A stretch of 64,000 nt of DNA from CAVWTN01 sp963757945 (GCA_963757945.1 CAVWTN010000002.1:1116001-1180000), one strand, 5' to 3'; positions 42,283 through 51,531 are shown, counted from the first letter of the stretch. Numbers and translations are program-made. Notes: generated by a model from the sequence alone, not told the origin.

Positions 42283-43926
42283 TCACGAAAGCGATTCCGC
42301 CCGAGCGGGCGACTGCGAGTGCGCGTGCGCAGGCACGCGCGCGTCCGGAAGAGGCCGCAAGAGCGTGAAGCCCGCGATCGCGCAGACGACGAGCGCGGCG
42401 CCCGCGTACGGCGGCAGCGGCGCTCCGACGTCGGCCAGCCCGCGCCCGACGAGCAGCGCGCCGATCGTCGCCATCGCGAGCGCCGAAGCGACCGGCGCGT
42501 ACGGAAGATATCGCTCGAACGCGGGCACGCCTGAGAGGAGCCGCGCGCCGCGCACGACGCCGATGCCGAGCCCGACCAGCGTGAGCGCGAGCCCAAGACT
42601 GAACGCGAGCACCATCGCCAGACCGTACGCAGCCTGCCCGAGCGCGAGCGACGCGAGCAAGACGACCAGTGCTGCCGGACACGGCGCGATCCCGCCGCTC
42701 ACGGCCGCCGCGACTGCAGGCCACAAACGCAGCGGTGCCGAGCCGGGGATCGCGTGGGAATGAGACCGTCCGCCGTGCTCGTGCGCCTGGCCGTCGTGCG
42801 AGTGCGCCTGGCCGTCATGCGCATGCGTGTGGCCGTCATGCGTATGCGTGTGGCCTTCATGCGCATGCGTGTGGCTATCGCGGCCGTGCCCGTGCACGTT
42901 ATGCGAATGCATGAGGCCGTCTAGCGTCGTCTGGGCCGTGCCGCGCGGGAGGTTGCGCACGAGCGCAAGCGCTGCGACGCAGGCGACGGCGAGCCCCGAA
43001 CCGAGCGCGATCCACGGATAGATCTGCTCCGGCACGAACCAGCCTTTGAAGACCTGCAGCAGCAGCGCGAGCAGCAGGACGCCAGCCGTGTGCGCGACGG
43101 TCAGCGCGAGCGCGAGGATCGCCGCCTGTTGGACGGTGGCGCGCGCGCCGACGAGCGACACGGCCATGAGCGCCTTGCCGTGCCCCGGCTCCAGCGCATG
43201 CAACATTCCAAGGCCGAGCGCGACGAGCAGCGCGAACGCGACGAGGGCCGGATCGCTCGTGCCGCGCGCGAGCAAATCGGCGAGCTGATTCGAGCGAACG
43301 CTCGAGGCGGCGGAAGTCGCCGGTTCCGAAGCCCCTGCGTCGACGACCGCATGCGCGTGCGGCGACCACGCCTCGTCGATGCGAATCGCCCGTACGTTAC
43401 GCGGAGAGCCCTCTTCCGCGGGCGGGTAGGCCGTGAGCGCGTGCGTCGGTTCGGCGCTGCCGGCGAGCACGACGTCGTGCCAGCCGATGCGCTCGGGGAA
43501 CGAGTCGTCCGCAACCGAGAGCGCCCCGCTCGCCACAGCCGCTGTCCGATACTCGGCGTTGACGTAAAGCGTCGGCAGGCCGCCGGCGCCGCGCCGCAGC
43601 GTCGCACGCGCGCCCTCCAGCGCCAGCGGCTCCTCACGCCCGTCGACGCGGACGTGCAGCTTCGGCAGCACCGCTTCCGCCTGCCGCCGAGCGATCGCGT
43701 TCAGCAGCGCGGGCCCCGGCCGGCCCGCGGGGTCGACGTCGCGCAGCAGAGCGTAGGTCGGGATCTCGGCAAGGTCGAGCACGTAACGCAACTCGACGCG
43801 CCCAGCCACGGGGCTTACGACGGTCAGGTGGTTGACCGAGAAGTTCCCGAGCGGGTGGGCAAGCGCTTCGCCGCAGAGGGCGAAGAGCGCGGCGGCGAGG
43901 GCTGCGAGGAGGCAGAAGGGACGCAC
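42283..43926 (-). CDS. NicO/RcnA-type nickel-cobalt transporter with extracytoplasmic N-domain and His-rich loop
   Basis: The 547-residue protein begins at GTG 43926 with a signal peptide (VRPFCLLAALAAALFALCGE). A secreted domain of about 210 residues follows (HPLGNFSVNHLTVVSPVAGR), then a polytopic domain with GMLHALEPGHGKALMAVSLV and SGGIAPCPAALVVLLASLAL, the NicO/RcnA motifs. Between the membrane halves lies a His-rich loop of about 45 residues made of seven-residue repeats such as HTHAHEG, HTHTHDG and QAHSHDG. It probably exports or moves Ni2+/Co2+; direction cannot be read. It is the first gene of a five-gene minus-strand unit. Confidence 0.85.
   Translation of the reverse strand: MRPFCLLAALAAALFALCGEALAHPLGNFSVNHLTVVSPVAGRVELRYVLDLAEIPTYALLRDVDPAGRPGPALLNAIARRQAEAVLPKLHVRVDGREEPLALEGARATLRRGAGGLPTLYVNAEYRTAAVASGALSVADDSFPERIGWHDVVLAGSAEPTHALTAYPPAEEGSPRNVRAIRIDEAWSPHAHAVVDAGASEPATSAASSVRSNQLADLLARGTSDPALVAFALLVALGLGMLHALEPGHGKALMAVSLVGARATVQQAAILALALTVAHTAGVLLLALLLQVFKGWFVPEQIYPWIALGSGLAVACVAALALVRNLPRGTAQTTLDGLMHSHNVHGHGRDSHTHAHEGHTHTHDGHTHAHDGQAHSHDGQAHEHGGRSHSHAIPGSAPLRLWPAVAAAVSGGIAPCPAALVVLLASLALGQAAYGLAMVLAFSLGLALTLVGLGIGVVRGARLLSGVPAFERYLPYAPVASALAMATIGALLVGRGLADVGAPLPPYAGAALVVCAIAGFTLLRPLPDARVPAHAHSQSPARAESLS
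42770..42874. repeat. Five 21-bp tandem repeats coding a His-rich loop
   Basis: Within the NicO gene a 21-bp unit (plus strand approximately GTGTGGCCGTCATGCGCATGC) is repeated five times in frame, giving seven-residue H-x-H-x-(D/E)-G units. Such a tract is prone to copy-number change by slippage, which would alter metal-binding capacity. Confidence 0.7.
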
Positions 43927-44060
43927 GAGGCCCGCCTTTCCGACTCGCCGGGGGGGAGGCGAGTGCTGCCGGATGAACGGCGCAGCCGCGCCCGCGGATT
44001 GGCCGAGGCCCGGAAATCTTCGCAACCCAGGCCGCGTATCGGGGGGTCGCATCAAACGAG

Positions 44061-44261
44061 ATGAGTCAAGAACTGCGCGTCGAGGGCATGACCTGCGAGA
44101 ACTGCGCCAAGCACGTCCGAAACGCGCTGCTCGCGATCGACGGCGTGCGGGAGGCGAACGTCGACCTCGCCGCGCACACCGTCGCGGTCGAGAGCGCGCG
44201 GCTCGTCGCGCGCGAGGAGTTCGCGGCGGCGATCGATCGCGCGGGTTATGAGCTCCGTTGA
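44061..44261 (+). CDS. copZ: Heavy-metal-associated domain protein (CopZ-like copper chaperone)
   Basis: The 66-residue ferredoxin-like HMA protein has the metal site GMTCENC (residues 9-15) and the usual VREANVDLAAHTVAVES strand. It would carry Cu+ to the ATPase encoded next. Its end overlaps the copA start by 14 bases, so the two are translated together. It is divergent from the NicO gene. Confidence 0.92.
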   Translation: MSQELRVEGMTCENCAKHVRNALLAIDGVREANVDLAAHTVAVESARLVAREEFAAAIDRAGYELR

Positions 44262-46500
44262 GGCTCCGAACGTAGCGCTCGCCCCGGCGGAGTTACATGC
44301 GAACCTCGCGATCGGCGGGATGACCTGCGCCTCGTGCGTGCGGCACGTCTCGCGCGCGCTCGAAAGCGTTCCGGGGGTCGGCGCCGTGAGCGTGAACTTG
44401 GCGACCGAACGCGCGGCGATCGACTACGCGAAAGGCGTCTCCCTCGGCGCTCTGGTCGCCGCCGTCGAGGGGGCCGGCTACACCGCCGAACCGCTCGACG
44501 ACTCGCAGGCAAGTGAGGACGCCGACGCGCAGCGGCGCGAAGCGGAGATCGCACGCAAGCGCAACCTGCTGATCCTCGGCGTCGCGTTGACCGTGCCGAC
44601 GGTGATCCTCGGCATGTTCGCGCCGCCGTTCGCGTTCAAGGACTGGCTGATGCTCGCGCTGACGCTCCCCGTCTGGGGGATCGTCGGTGCGGATTTCCAT
44701 CGCGGCGCGCTCGCGCAATTGCGCCACGGCTCGGCGAACATGGATACGCTCGTGTCGCTCGGCTCGACGGCGGCGCTCGCGTATTCGATTTACGCGACGC
44801 TCGCCGGCCAGCCGCCGTACTACGAAACGGCGAGCGCCATCGTCACGCTGATCTCCGCCGGGAAGTATCTCGAGACGCTCGCGAGAGGCCGCAGCAATCG
44901 TGCGATCCGCGCATTGCTCGATCTTCGCCCGCCGATCGCACGCGTGCGCGGCGCGGACGGCGGCATCTCCGAGATTCCGGTCGAACGCGTGCGCAAAGGC
45001 GATGCCGTCGTCATCGCCGCGGGCGAGCGCATCCCCGTCGACGGTATCGTCAGCGAGGGCGCAAGCGCGATCGACGCCTCGATGCTGACGGGCGAACCGC
45101 TCCCCGTCGAAGTTGAACCCGGCAATACGGTCGCCGCAGGGACGCTCAACGGAGACGGAACGCTCGTCATCTGCGCGACCGCGGTCGGCGCGGGGACCAC
45201 GCTCGCGCGCATCGTTGCCATCGTGAGCCGCGCCCAAGGCTCGCAGCCGCCGGTGCAACGGCTCGCGGACCGCGTTGCGAGCATCTTCGTCCCGGCGATC
45301 TTGGCGCTCGCCGCCGCCACGCTCGGCGGTTGGATCGCTACCGGCCACACATGGCAAGCCGCGCTGGTCGCTGCGACGGCGGTCCTCGTCGTTGCATGCC
45401 CGTGCGCGCTAGGCCTCGCGACGCCGATGGCGATTGTCGTCGGCGTCGGCGCGGGCGCACGCGACGGCGTCCTGTTCAAAGACGCGGATGCGCTCGAACG
45501 CCTCGCCGGAGTCGATACGGTCGTCTTCGATAAGACGGGAACGCTCACGGCCGGCCGCTTCGAAGTCTCCGCCGTTCACCAGTCTCCCGGAAGCAGCGAG
45601 GACCAACTGCTGGCGGTAGCCGCCGCCGTGGAGCGCGGCTCAACGCATCCGCTCGCCGCCGCGATCGTTCGCGCAGCCGAAGCGCGCGCGGCCGTTTCCC
45701 CAGGCACGCCTACGCCGGCCGCTTCTGCAAATGCGGGATCCGCACGTCTGTTCTCCGCACTCGAAGCGACGAGCGTACGAGCGGAGCGGGGCGGCGGCCT
45801 GCGGGCGCGCGTCGGCAGCGAAGAAGCTGCTGTCGGAACTCAAGCGTTCCTGGAATCGCTCGGCGTCCCGCACGATTCGTTCATTGCCACGCTCAAGGCG
45901 GAGCGCGCGGATGACACAACCGTCTTCGTCGCGCTGGGCGGGCGCTTTCTCGGCGTTCTCGAACTCGCAGATACCGTGCGGCCGCAGGCACAACCGGCGC
46001 TTGAGGCGCTGCGCTCGGCCGGGATCGCGACGCGGATCGTGAGCGGCGATGCGAGCGGCGCCGTAGGCGCACTCGCGCAGCGCTTGGGCATCGCGAAGTG
46101 GGACGCGCGCACGAGCCCCGAAGACAAAGCGCGCATCGTTTCGGAATTGCGCGCCGCCGGCGCGCGCGTCGCGTTCGTCGGCGACGGCATCAACGATGCG
46201 CCCGCGCTCGCCGTTGCCGACGTCGGCCTCGCGATGGGCGGCGGCACGGGGATCGCACTCGAAACGGCGCAGGCCGCGATCCTCTCGAACGATCCAAGCG
46301 CCGTCCCGCGCGCGATCCGGCTCGCGCGCGCGACGATGCGGACGATCGCGCAGAATCTCTTCTGGGCGTTCGCCTACAACGTCATCCTGGTTCCGCTTGC
46401 AGCCTTCGGCCTCGTGCGCCCGATGTGGGCCGCCGCCGCCATGGGTCTCTCGAGCCTCTTCGTCGCCGGAAATTCGCTGCTGCTACGCCGCCGAACTTAA
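44248..46500 (+). CDS. copA: Cu(+)-exporting P1B-type ATPase
   Basis: The 750-residue ATPase has one N-terminal HMA domain (GMTCASC), membrane segments, and the phosphatase motif TGEP (in SMLTGEPLPVE). The transmembrane metal motif is CPCALGLATP, the phosphorylation site DKTGTLT, and the P-domain GDGINDAPALAVADVG. CPC plus HMA indicates the Cu+/Ag+ class. Direction is efflux from the cytoplasm. Length and architecture are typical. The upstream 66-residue HMA protein is its probable chaperone. Confidence 0.96.
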   Translation: MSSVEAPNVALAPAELHANLAIGGMTCASCVRHVSRALESVPGVGAVSVNLATERAAIDYAKGVSLGALVAAVEGAGYTAEPLDDSQASEDADAQRREAEIARKRNLLILGVALTVPTVILGMFAPPFAFKDWLMLALTLPVWGIVGADFHRGALAQLRHGSANMDTLVSLGSTAALAYSIYATLAGQPPYYETASAIVTLISAGKYLETLARGRSNRAIRALLDLRPPIARVRGADGGISEIPVERVRKGDAVVIAAGERIPVDGIVSEGASAIDASMLTGEPLPVEVEPGNTVAAGTLNGDGTLVICATAVGAGTTLARIVAIVSRAQGSQPPVQRLADRVASIFVPAILALAAATLGGWIATGHTWQAALVAATAVLVVACPCALGLATPMAIVVGVGAGARDGVLFKDADALERLAGVDTVVFDKTGTLTAGRFEVSAVHQSPGSSEDQLLAVAAAVERGSTHPLAAAIVRAAEARAAVSPGTPTPAASANAGSARLFSALEATSVRAERGGGLRARVGSEEAAVGTQAFLESLGVPHDSFIATLKAERADDTTVFVALGGRFLGVLELADTVRPQAQPALEALRSAGIATRIVSGDASGAVGALAQRLGIAKWDARTSPEDKARIVSELRAAGARVAFVGDGINDAPALAVADVGLAMGGGTGIALETAQAAILSNDPSAVPRAIRLARATMRTIAQNLFWAFAYNVILVPLAAFGLVRPMWAAAAMGLSSLFVAGNSLLLRRRT

Positions 46501-46636
46501 GGCGATATTTTGCCGCTACAAACGACGATCTCAACGCAAACTTACGTCGCGGAGACTCACTCGTGAGCGTACCGAATTCGAACGGTAAATACAAGTCAGC
46601 GTTGCAGGCGCCTCGCTACTGACGGACAAAGGCGCC

Positions 46637-49015
46637 CTACAGCGGCAGCGAATACGTCAAGCGGACGGCCCGGCTCTCGGAGGGATGGATGTGGTAGTCG
46701 TTCACGCCGCCTCCCCCGAGCAACGGATTGACCGCCGGATCGTTCGCATACACCGGGTTCTTCGCATCCTGCGGGAGCCATGAGCCGTAATAGTACTCGA
46801 CGTCGTTCCCGCGCGCGTCGAGCAGATTGAAGACGTCGAGATTCAGACGCGTTCCCTTGCGCCCTTTCAGCGAGAACTGCGCGTTGACGATCGATGTCGG
46901 GCTGGAAACGGCATCGCCCGCCTGGTCGAGCACGCGCGGCCCGAAGTATTCGAAGCGCACGCTCGCGGCAAACCGCGGCCGATCCCAGGTGACGCCGGCG
47001 GAAGTGACCACATTGAGCGATTCAGGAACGTACGTGCCCAGATTGTCCGGATTCGTGAGAAAACGCGCCGTCGAGGTGGCGACGTCGGCGTCGAGCGTGA
47101 GGGACGGCGTCGGACGATAATAGTTCGTCAGCTCGATGCCCTTGCGCACCGTCGGGCCGTTGGGGGTCGTAACGCCGTGGTCGCCGTCGAAAACCAATTC
47201 CGAGGCGAGATTCAGCTTCCAAAACGCTACCGTCGTCGTCAGCTTCGGAACCGAATACCGATAGCCGATCTCTTCGCCCCAGCCGCGAACGAGCGGACTG
47301 TAATGCTGGACCGGGGCTCCCGTCGGATCGATCGTCGCGTGGGTCTGCGGATCGAGCGTCTGCGTCGTTCCGCGTGCATCGTTGCTGTGGAAGCTGTCGC
47401 CGAAGTCCAGATACAGTTCGTGGTTCGCCGACATCGCATAGGCGGCCGTGAACTTCGGGTTGAGCATCGCGTCGTGCGTCGTGCCGGAGTTCGCCGGCTG
47501 AAAGTCGCTGACGGCCATCGTGTACGCGTCGCCGCGCAAGCCGCCCGTAAGGCGTAGCCGCCTCCACGGGCGGTACTGCGATTCGACGTAGACGTATGTA
47601 TCGCGCTCGACGACGCGATCGTTGCTCAGCGTGCCGTTCGGCAGGCGAGCCTGCGCATCGGTGAGGTACAGCCCCAGAACGTAGATGTTGTCGTTGCGCA
47701 CTCCGGCGCCGAAGGTCGTCTCCACGTTCGGGGCCACGATCTTGCGCGTCAGGTTGAGGCCGGAAACGAAGCGTTTGTCTTCTTGCTCGCGCTGGTCGCC
47801 GCAGGCGTAGGCAAACGGGCTCGGCGTCACGGATCCCGGCACGGTCGCTGCCCCGGTCGGCGTCACGTTTGCCGGGCAGTACGACGTGTACGTGCCGACG
47901 TGCTGGGGCCCTGGGGTGCAGGTCGCGTAGAGTGGATTGCAGGTCACCGGGTTCGCCGTGACGTTATAGTAGTCGTTCGCGTCGAACTGGTAATACGTGA
48001 AGTTTGAAAAGAGATCGAGGCCGTACGACTCGCCGTACGCGGAAAGGCGAGTCAAGCCGTGCGGATCGTCGTGCTGGAAGCTCGTGGAGAGCGCGTACCG
48101 ATAGGTGCGGCCTCCATCCGTCGGATCGACGGAGCCGAACCGATCGATGATGCCCGCATCGACGAGCCGCAGCGGAATCTGATCGGTCGAATTGAAATCC
48201 CCGCGATAACCCTGCGCCGTAACGGAGAACAACGACTCGGCTGTCGTGCGGCTCCAGCGCACGAGCCCGTTGATCTTCTTGTATTCATCGGGGCGGTCGA
48301 AGGTGCCGTTGTCGTGGTACAGCTCGAGCGCATAGAGCAGATTTCCCGCTCCCGCTTTCGGCGAATTCGCCAGAAAGATCCGATCGTATCCGTAGTCGCC
48401 GATGCCGAACGCCAGGGTCGGGGCGATGGTGGTGCGGTAGTAGAGATCGTAGGAACCCGCCGTGGAGAAGTCGCCTTCGTCGACGTAATACGGCCCCTTC
48501 TTGTAGGTCACGCTGCTCACGAGTTCCGGGATCAACCAGTTGATGTCGGAGTATCCTTGACCGTGCGCATGCGAGGGCATGTTGACCGGAATGCCGTCGA
48601 CCGTGCCCGCGAGATCGGTGCCGTGATCGAGTTGGAAGCCGCGCAAATAATACTGGTTCGCCTTCCCCTCGCCGCTGTGTTGGCTGATGATGAGGCCGGG
48701 GATCTGTTCGAGAAGTTCGCCCGGCCGCAGGATCGGCCGGTTCACGATCTGTTGCCGATCGATCGTTCCTTCGGACGCAGCCTTTGCCGTGCCGACGAGG
48801 TTCGACTCGCGGCCGGTCACCTTCACGCGTCCGATCTCCGTAAGCCCTGTGTCGCTCGGGCACGGGCTCGGCCTCGCGCTTGCATTCGCACTCGCGGTCG
48901 CACTCGCGGTCGCGCTCGTGGTCGCACGTTCGCTTGCACCAGGCGTGGACGACGCGCAGGGCGACGGCGATGGGGATGCCGCTGCGAGCACGAGCGACGC
49001 AATGATCGAGAACAC
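46637..49015 (-). CDS. TonB-dependent outer membrane receptor
   Basis: The protein has 792 residues with a signal peptide, a low-complexity Ser/Ala/Thr/Pro stretch (to about residue 58), a plug domain and a C-terminal beta barrel ending in VRLTYSLPL. The plug holds RPGELLEQIPGLIISQHSGE, YYLRGFQLDHGTDLAGTVDG and IPVNMPSHAHGQGYSDINWL. This proves an outer membrane. The GTG at 49015 is preferred since GGAGG lies 8 bases upstream; the GTG at 49024 overlaps that site. Two GTCTAC-N3-GTAGAC palindromes lie 62-131 bases upstream. The ligand is unknown; the shared palindrome with the NiCoT gene suggests a metal chelate. Confidence 0.9.
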   Translation of the reverse strand: MFSIIASLVLAAASPSPSPCASSTPGASERATTSATASATASANASARPSPCPSDTGLTEIGRVKVTGRESNLVGTAKAASEGTIDRQQIVNRPILRPGELLEQIPGLIISQHSGEGKANQYYLRGFQLDHGTDLAGTVDGIPVNMPSHAHGQGYSDINWLIPELVSSVTYKKGPYYVDEGDFSTAGSYDLYYRTTIAPTLAFGIGDYGYDRIFLANSPKAGAGNLLYALELYHDNGTFDRPDEYKKINGLVRWSRTTAESLFSVTAQGYRGDFNSTDQIPLRLVDAGIIDRFGSVDPTDGGRTYRYALSTSFQHDDPHGLTRLSAYGESYGLDLFSNFTYYQFDANDYYNVTANPVTCNPLYATCTPGPQHVGTYTSYCPANVTPTGAATVPGSVTPSPFAYACGDQREQEDKRFVSGLNLTRKIVAPNVETTFGAGVRNDNIYVLGLYLTDAQARLPNGTLSNDRVVERDTYVYVESQYRPWRRLRLTGGLRGDAYTMAVSDFQPANSGTTHDAMLNPKFTAAYAMSANHELYLDFGDSFHSNDARGTTQTLDPQTHATIDPTGAPVQHYSPLVRGWGEEIGYRYSVPKLTTTVAFWKLNLASELVFDGDHGVTTPNGPTVRKGIELTNYYRPTPSLTLDADVATSTARFLTNPDNLGTYVPESLNVVTSAGVTWDRPRFAASVRFEYFGPRVLDQAGDAVSSPTSIVNAQFSLKGRKGTRLNLDVFNLLDARGNDVEYYYGSWLPQDAKNPVYANDPAVNPLLGGGGVNDYHIHPSESRAVRLTYSLPL

Positions 49016-49076
49016 GACGCGCACCTCCGGGCCGCCTTAGTTGACGCCCGACCGCAGCGTTCCCTCGCCGGAGTTC

Positions 49077-49091
49077 GTCTACATCGTAGAC
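49077..49091. promoter_or_regulatory. Palindromic operator candidate, GTCTAC-ATC-GTAGAC
   Basis: A perfect 6-bp inverted repeat with a 3-base centre lies 62 bases upstream of the TonB receptor start. The same core occurs at 49123-49137 and upstream of the NiCoT gene at 53125-53139. Confidence 0.7.
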
Positions 49092-49113
49092 ATTTATTCG
49101 TCGACAGCACCGA

Positions 49114-49146
49114 CGACATTTCGTCTACACTGTAGACGAAATGTCG
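49114..49146. promoter_or_regulatory. Perfect 33-bp palindrome with GTCTAC-ACT-GTAGAC core
   Basis: The left arm CGACATTTCGTCTACA (49114-49129) is the exact reverse complement of the right arm (49131-49146) around a single central base at 49130. It is 99 bases upstream of the TonB receptor start and 18 bases after the upstream gene's stop. The TAC-N3-GTA centre resembles TACA-TGTA cores bound by BlaI/MecI/CopY-type winged-helix repressors; that regulator class is inference. It could also form a transcript hairpin, but no T-run follows. Confidence 0.75.
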
Positions 49147-49163
49147 AAGATCTATCACGCGCG

Positions 49164-50135
49164 CTACGGCTCGAACTTACCGACTTTGCCTGCGCCGTAT
49201 TCGGTGAACCAGAGATTACCGTCGGAGCCTGTGGTGATGCCCCAAGGGCCGCTGTGCGACGTCGGCACCGGATACTCCGCGATCGCGCCGCCCGTCGTGA
49301 CTTTTCCGATGTACGAGCTGCCGTATTCGGTGAACCAGAGATTCCCATCGGGGCCGTTCGTAATCGCGATCGGATATGCACTCGACGTCGGCAGCGGGTA
49401 CTCGCCGAGAATCGTTCCGAGCGTCGAGATCTTGCCGATCTTATTGCCGTTGCGTTCGGTGAACCAGAGGTCGCCGTCCGGCCCGGCCGTGATGTAATAG
49501 GGCAGCGACGCCGCGGTCGGTATCGCAAATTCGCCCGTGACGACTCCGGCCGTCGTGATCCGCCCGATTTTATTCCCGTTGTATTCCGTGAACCACAAGT
49601 TGCCGTCCGGTCCCGTCACGATACCCACGGGGTACGAGCCGGCGCTCAGGCCGCCGAACTCCGCCACCGTCCCGTCCGTTCCGATCCGGCCGATCTTATT
49701 GATGCCGCTCTCGGCGAACCACAGGTTGCCGTCAGGCCCCGCGGTGATCCCGATCGGAAGCGAGCCGCTCGTCAATCCCGTGAACTCGGTGATGACTCCG
49801 GCCGTCGTGATCCTGCCGATCTTTCCGGCGGCGCTCTCGGTGAACCACAGATTGCCGTCCGCGCCGGCCGCGATCCCCAACGGCAAGGCGCTTGCGGTCG
49901 GCACCGGATATTCCGTCACCGTTCCGGCCGTTGTGACTTTACCGATCTTGCCGAGGCCGCTCTCCGCAAACCAGAAGTTACCGTCGGAGCCCTGCGCGAT
50001 ATGGTTTGGCAAGGCGCCGGGTGTCAGCGAATACTCGACGACCACGTGCGTCGGAACTGGGGTCGAGGAGGACAGTCGCCCATTGCATGCAGCTAACAGC
50101 ACGACCGCGGCGACGAGCATTCCCGGGCGCTTCAT
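49164..50135 (-). CDS. Seven-bladed Vgb/NHL-type beta-propeller lipoprotein 1
   Basis: The 323-residue lipoprotein (MKRPGMLVAAVVLLAAC, lipobox LLAAC) is made of seven repeats of about 42 residues, each with the core (G)-x-D-G-N-L-W-F-T-E followed by G-x-K-I-G-(R/K). Streptogramin lyase (Vgb) has this fold, but its catalytic His pair is not evident here, so ligand binding is more likely than lyase activity. GGAG lies about 8 bases before the ATG at 50135. It lies between its paralogue and the TonB receptor on the same strand. Confidence 0.85.
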   Translation of the reverse strand: MKRPGMLVAAVVLLAACNGRLSSSTPVPTHVVVEYSLTPGALPNHIAQGSDGNFWFAESGLGKIGKVTTAGTVTEYPVPTASALPLGIAAGADGNLWFTESAAGKIGRITTAGVITEFTGLTSGSLPIGITAGPDGNLWFAESGINKIGRIGTDGTVAEFGGLSAGSYPVGIVTGPDGNLWFTEYNGNKIGRITTAGVVTGEFAIPTAASLPYYITAGPDGDLWFTERNGNKIGKISTLGTILGEYPLPTSSAYPIAITNGPDGNLWFTEYGSSYIGKVTTGGAIAEYPVPTSHSGPWGITTGSDGNLWFTEYGAGKVGKFEP

Positions 50136-50178
50136 ATCCAAGACTCCGATCCTCTGCTTTGGTGCTGCGTGCCGCACG

Positions 50179-51180
50179 TTACGGCGCGATCGTACCGATG
50201 CTGCCCGCGCCGAATTCCGTGAACCACAGATTCCCGTTGGGGCCCAAGACGATATCCCACAGGTAGGCGCCGCTCGCCGGCACCTGATATTCCGACATAT
50301 CTCCGGCCGGCGTGATCTTGCCGACTTTGCTGCTGTAGTATTCCGTGAACCAGAGGTTGCCGGCCGGGCCGGGCGTGATGGCGACGGGGCCACCGCCGGG
50401 CGTGGTCACGGGGAACTCCGTGATCCGGCCGCCCGTCGTGATGCGGCCGATCTTGTTCGCGCCGTTTTCCGTGAACCAGAGATTGCCGTCCTCGCCCTTG
50501 GTGATGTAATAGAGCTTCGAGTCGGACGTCGGCACGGCATACTCCGTCACGCCTCCGGCGGGCGTGATCTTCCCGACTCTGTTGCCTCGGTTTTCCGCGA
50601 ACCAAACGTTGCCGTCGGGACCGGCCGTGAGACCGAGCGGCCCCGCGTCCGCCGATTTCAGCGGGTGCTCGGTGATCGCGCCGCTCGGCGTGATCGTGCC
50701 GATCTTGCCCGCAGTGTATTCCGTGAACCACAGATTGCCGTCCGGGCCGAGCGCGATCGCGACCGGCTCCGCGCCGATGGTAGGCAAGGGGTATTCGGTC
50801 ACGGCTCCGTCGGGCGTGGCCTTGCCGACCTTGTTGCCCGTCCGCTCGATGAACCAGAGGTTGCCGTCGGGCCCCGCGGTGATTCCGTCGGGATGCGCTC
50901 CGGACGTCGGCACGTCGTACTCGTTGACGTCGCCGGCCACCGACATCTTGCCGATCTTGTTGCCGTCGGATTCCGTGAACCAGAGGTTGCCGTCCGGTCC
51001 CTTGGTGATGTGGTCCGGGGCAGAGCTGAACGTCGGCAGCTTGTATTCGGCGACGTCACCGGGCGTTGTCGGCGCGGGGGCTCTTCCCCCGGTCAACGAG
51101 CAACCGGCCAAGAGAGCCGCCGCCGTCAGCGCACCCAACCCCCTGAAACGCACGAAAAGCCGCACAGATCTCCGCATCAT
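50179..51180 (-). CDS. Seven-bladed Vgb/NHL-type beta-propeller lipoprotein 2
   Basis: The 333-residue lipoprotein has signal peptide and lipobox LLAGC near residue 27, then seven blades with cores such as GPDGNLWFTE, GPDGNVWFAE and GPNGNLWFTE. It is a paralogue of the next gene downstream and shares near-identical DNA segments with it. The Vgb catalytic residues are again not apparent. AAAGGA precedes the ATG pair at 51180/51177. It diverges from the His-rich peptide gene across 153 bases. Confidence 0.85.
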   Translation of the reverse strand: MMRRSVRLFVRFRGLGALTAAALLAGCSLTGGRAPAPTTPGDVAEYKLPTFSSAPDHITKGPDGNLWFTESDGNKIGKMSVAGDVNEYDVPTSGAHPDGITAGPDGNLWFIERTGNKVGKATPDGAVTEYPLPTIGAEPVAIALGPDGNLWFTEYTAGKIGTITPSGAITEHPLKSADAGPLGLTAGPDGNVWFAENRGNRVGKITPAGGVTEYAVPTSDSKLYYITKGEDGNLWFTENGANKIGRITTGGRITEFPVTTPGGGPVAITPGPAGNLWFTEYYSSKVGKITPAGDMSEYQVPASGAYLWDIVLGPNGNLWFTEFGAGSIGTIAP

Positions 51181-51333
51181 GTCCTTTCATCCACCTATCT
51201 CTTCCCATACATCGGTAGGGGACGCGGCGCGCTGAAGCCGCCATTCCGCACTTCGAGCGTGAAGCGGCGCGGTTGGGCGCCGCGGGGGCGCGCGGAGCGG
51301 AGCGCGAACCCGGACCCCGACCGAGGAGACCCC

Positions 51334-51513
51334 ATGGAATCGCAAGCGGAACATACCCACGCACACGCCCACGCCGACGGCATCCTGCACACGCACGGGC
51401 ACGGGCACGCCGACCACGACCACGAACACGAGCACGAAGCGAAAGACGAACGAGAAGGCGCTAAACCCGAGGAAGAGCGCGCGCGCGAAGCCGCGCACGA
51501 CCGCACTCCCTAG
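51334..51513 (+). CDS. His-rich 59-residue peptide (probable metal-binding)
   Basis: The peptide has 13 histidines in 59 residues, nearly all in alternating H-x-H form (TEXT motif HTHAHAHADG, HTHGHGHADHDHEHEHE), followed by an acidic/basic helical tail. It has no signal peptide, so it should act in the cytoplasm. Such compositions occur in nickel-storage or chaperone proteins (Hpn-like, HypB His-tracts). GAGGAG lies about 6 bases before the ATG at 51334. It is followed after 18 bases by a gene of unknown function and then, convergently, by the NiCoT nickel/cobalt permease. Confidence 0.75.
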   Translation: MESQAEHTHAHAHADGILHTHGHGHADHDHEHEHEAKDEREGAKPEEERAREAAHDRTP

Positions 51514-51531
51514 CTCGAAAAGGCGGTTGCG

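Noticed and set aside
49114..49146. 33-bp palindrome as an intrinsic terminator of the propeller gene
   Set aside because: No T-run on either side, and the core recurs in two other promoter regions, which fits an operator better; a dual role is not excluded.
49190..51010. Regular direct repeats that could suggest a CRISPR-like array
   Set aside because: Units are about 126 bp, in frame, and encode beta-propeller blades; no spacers.
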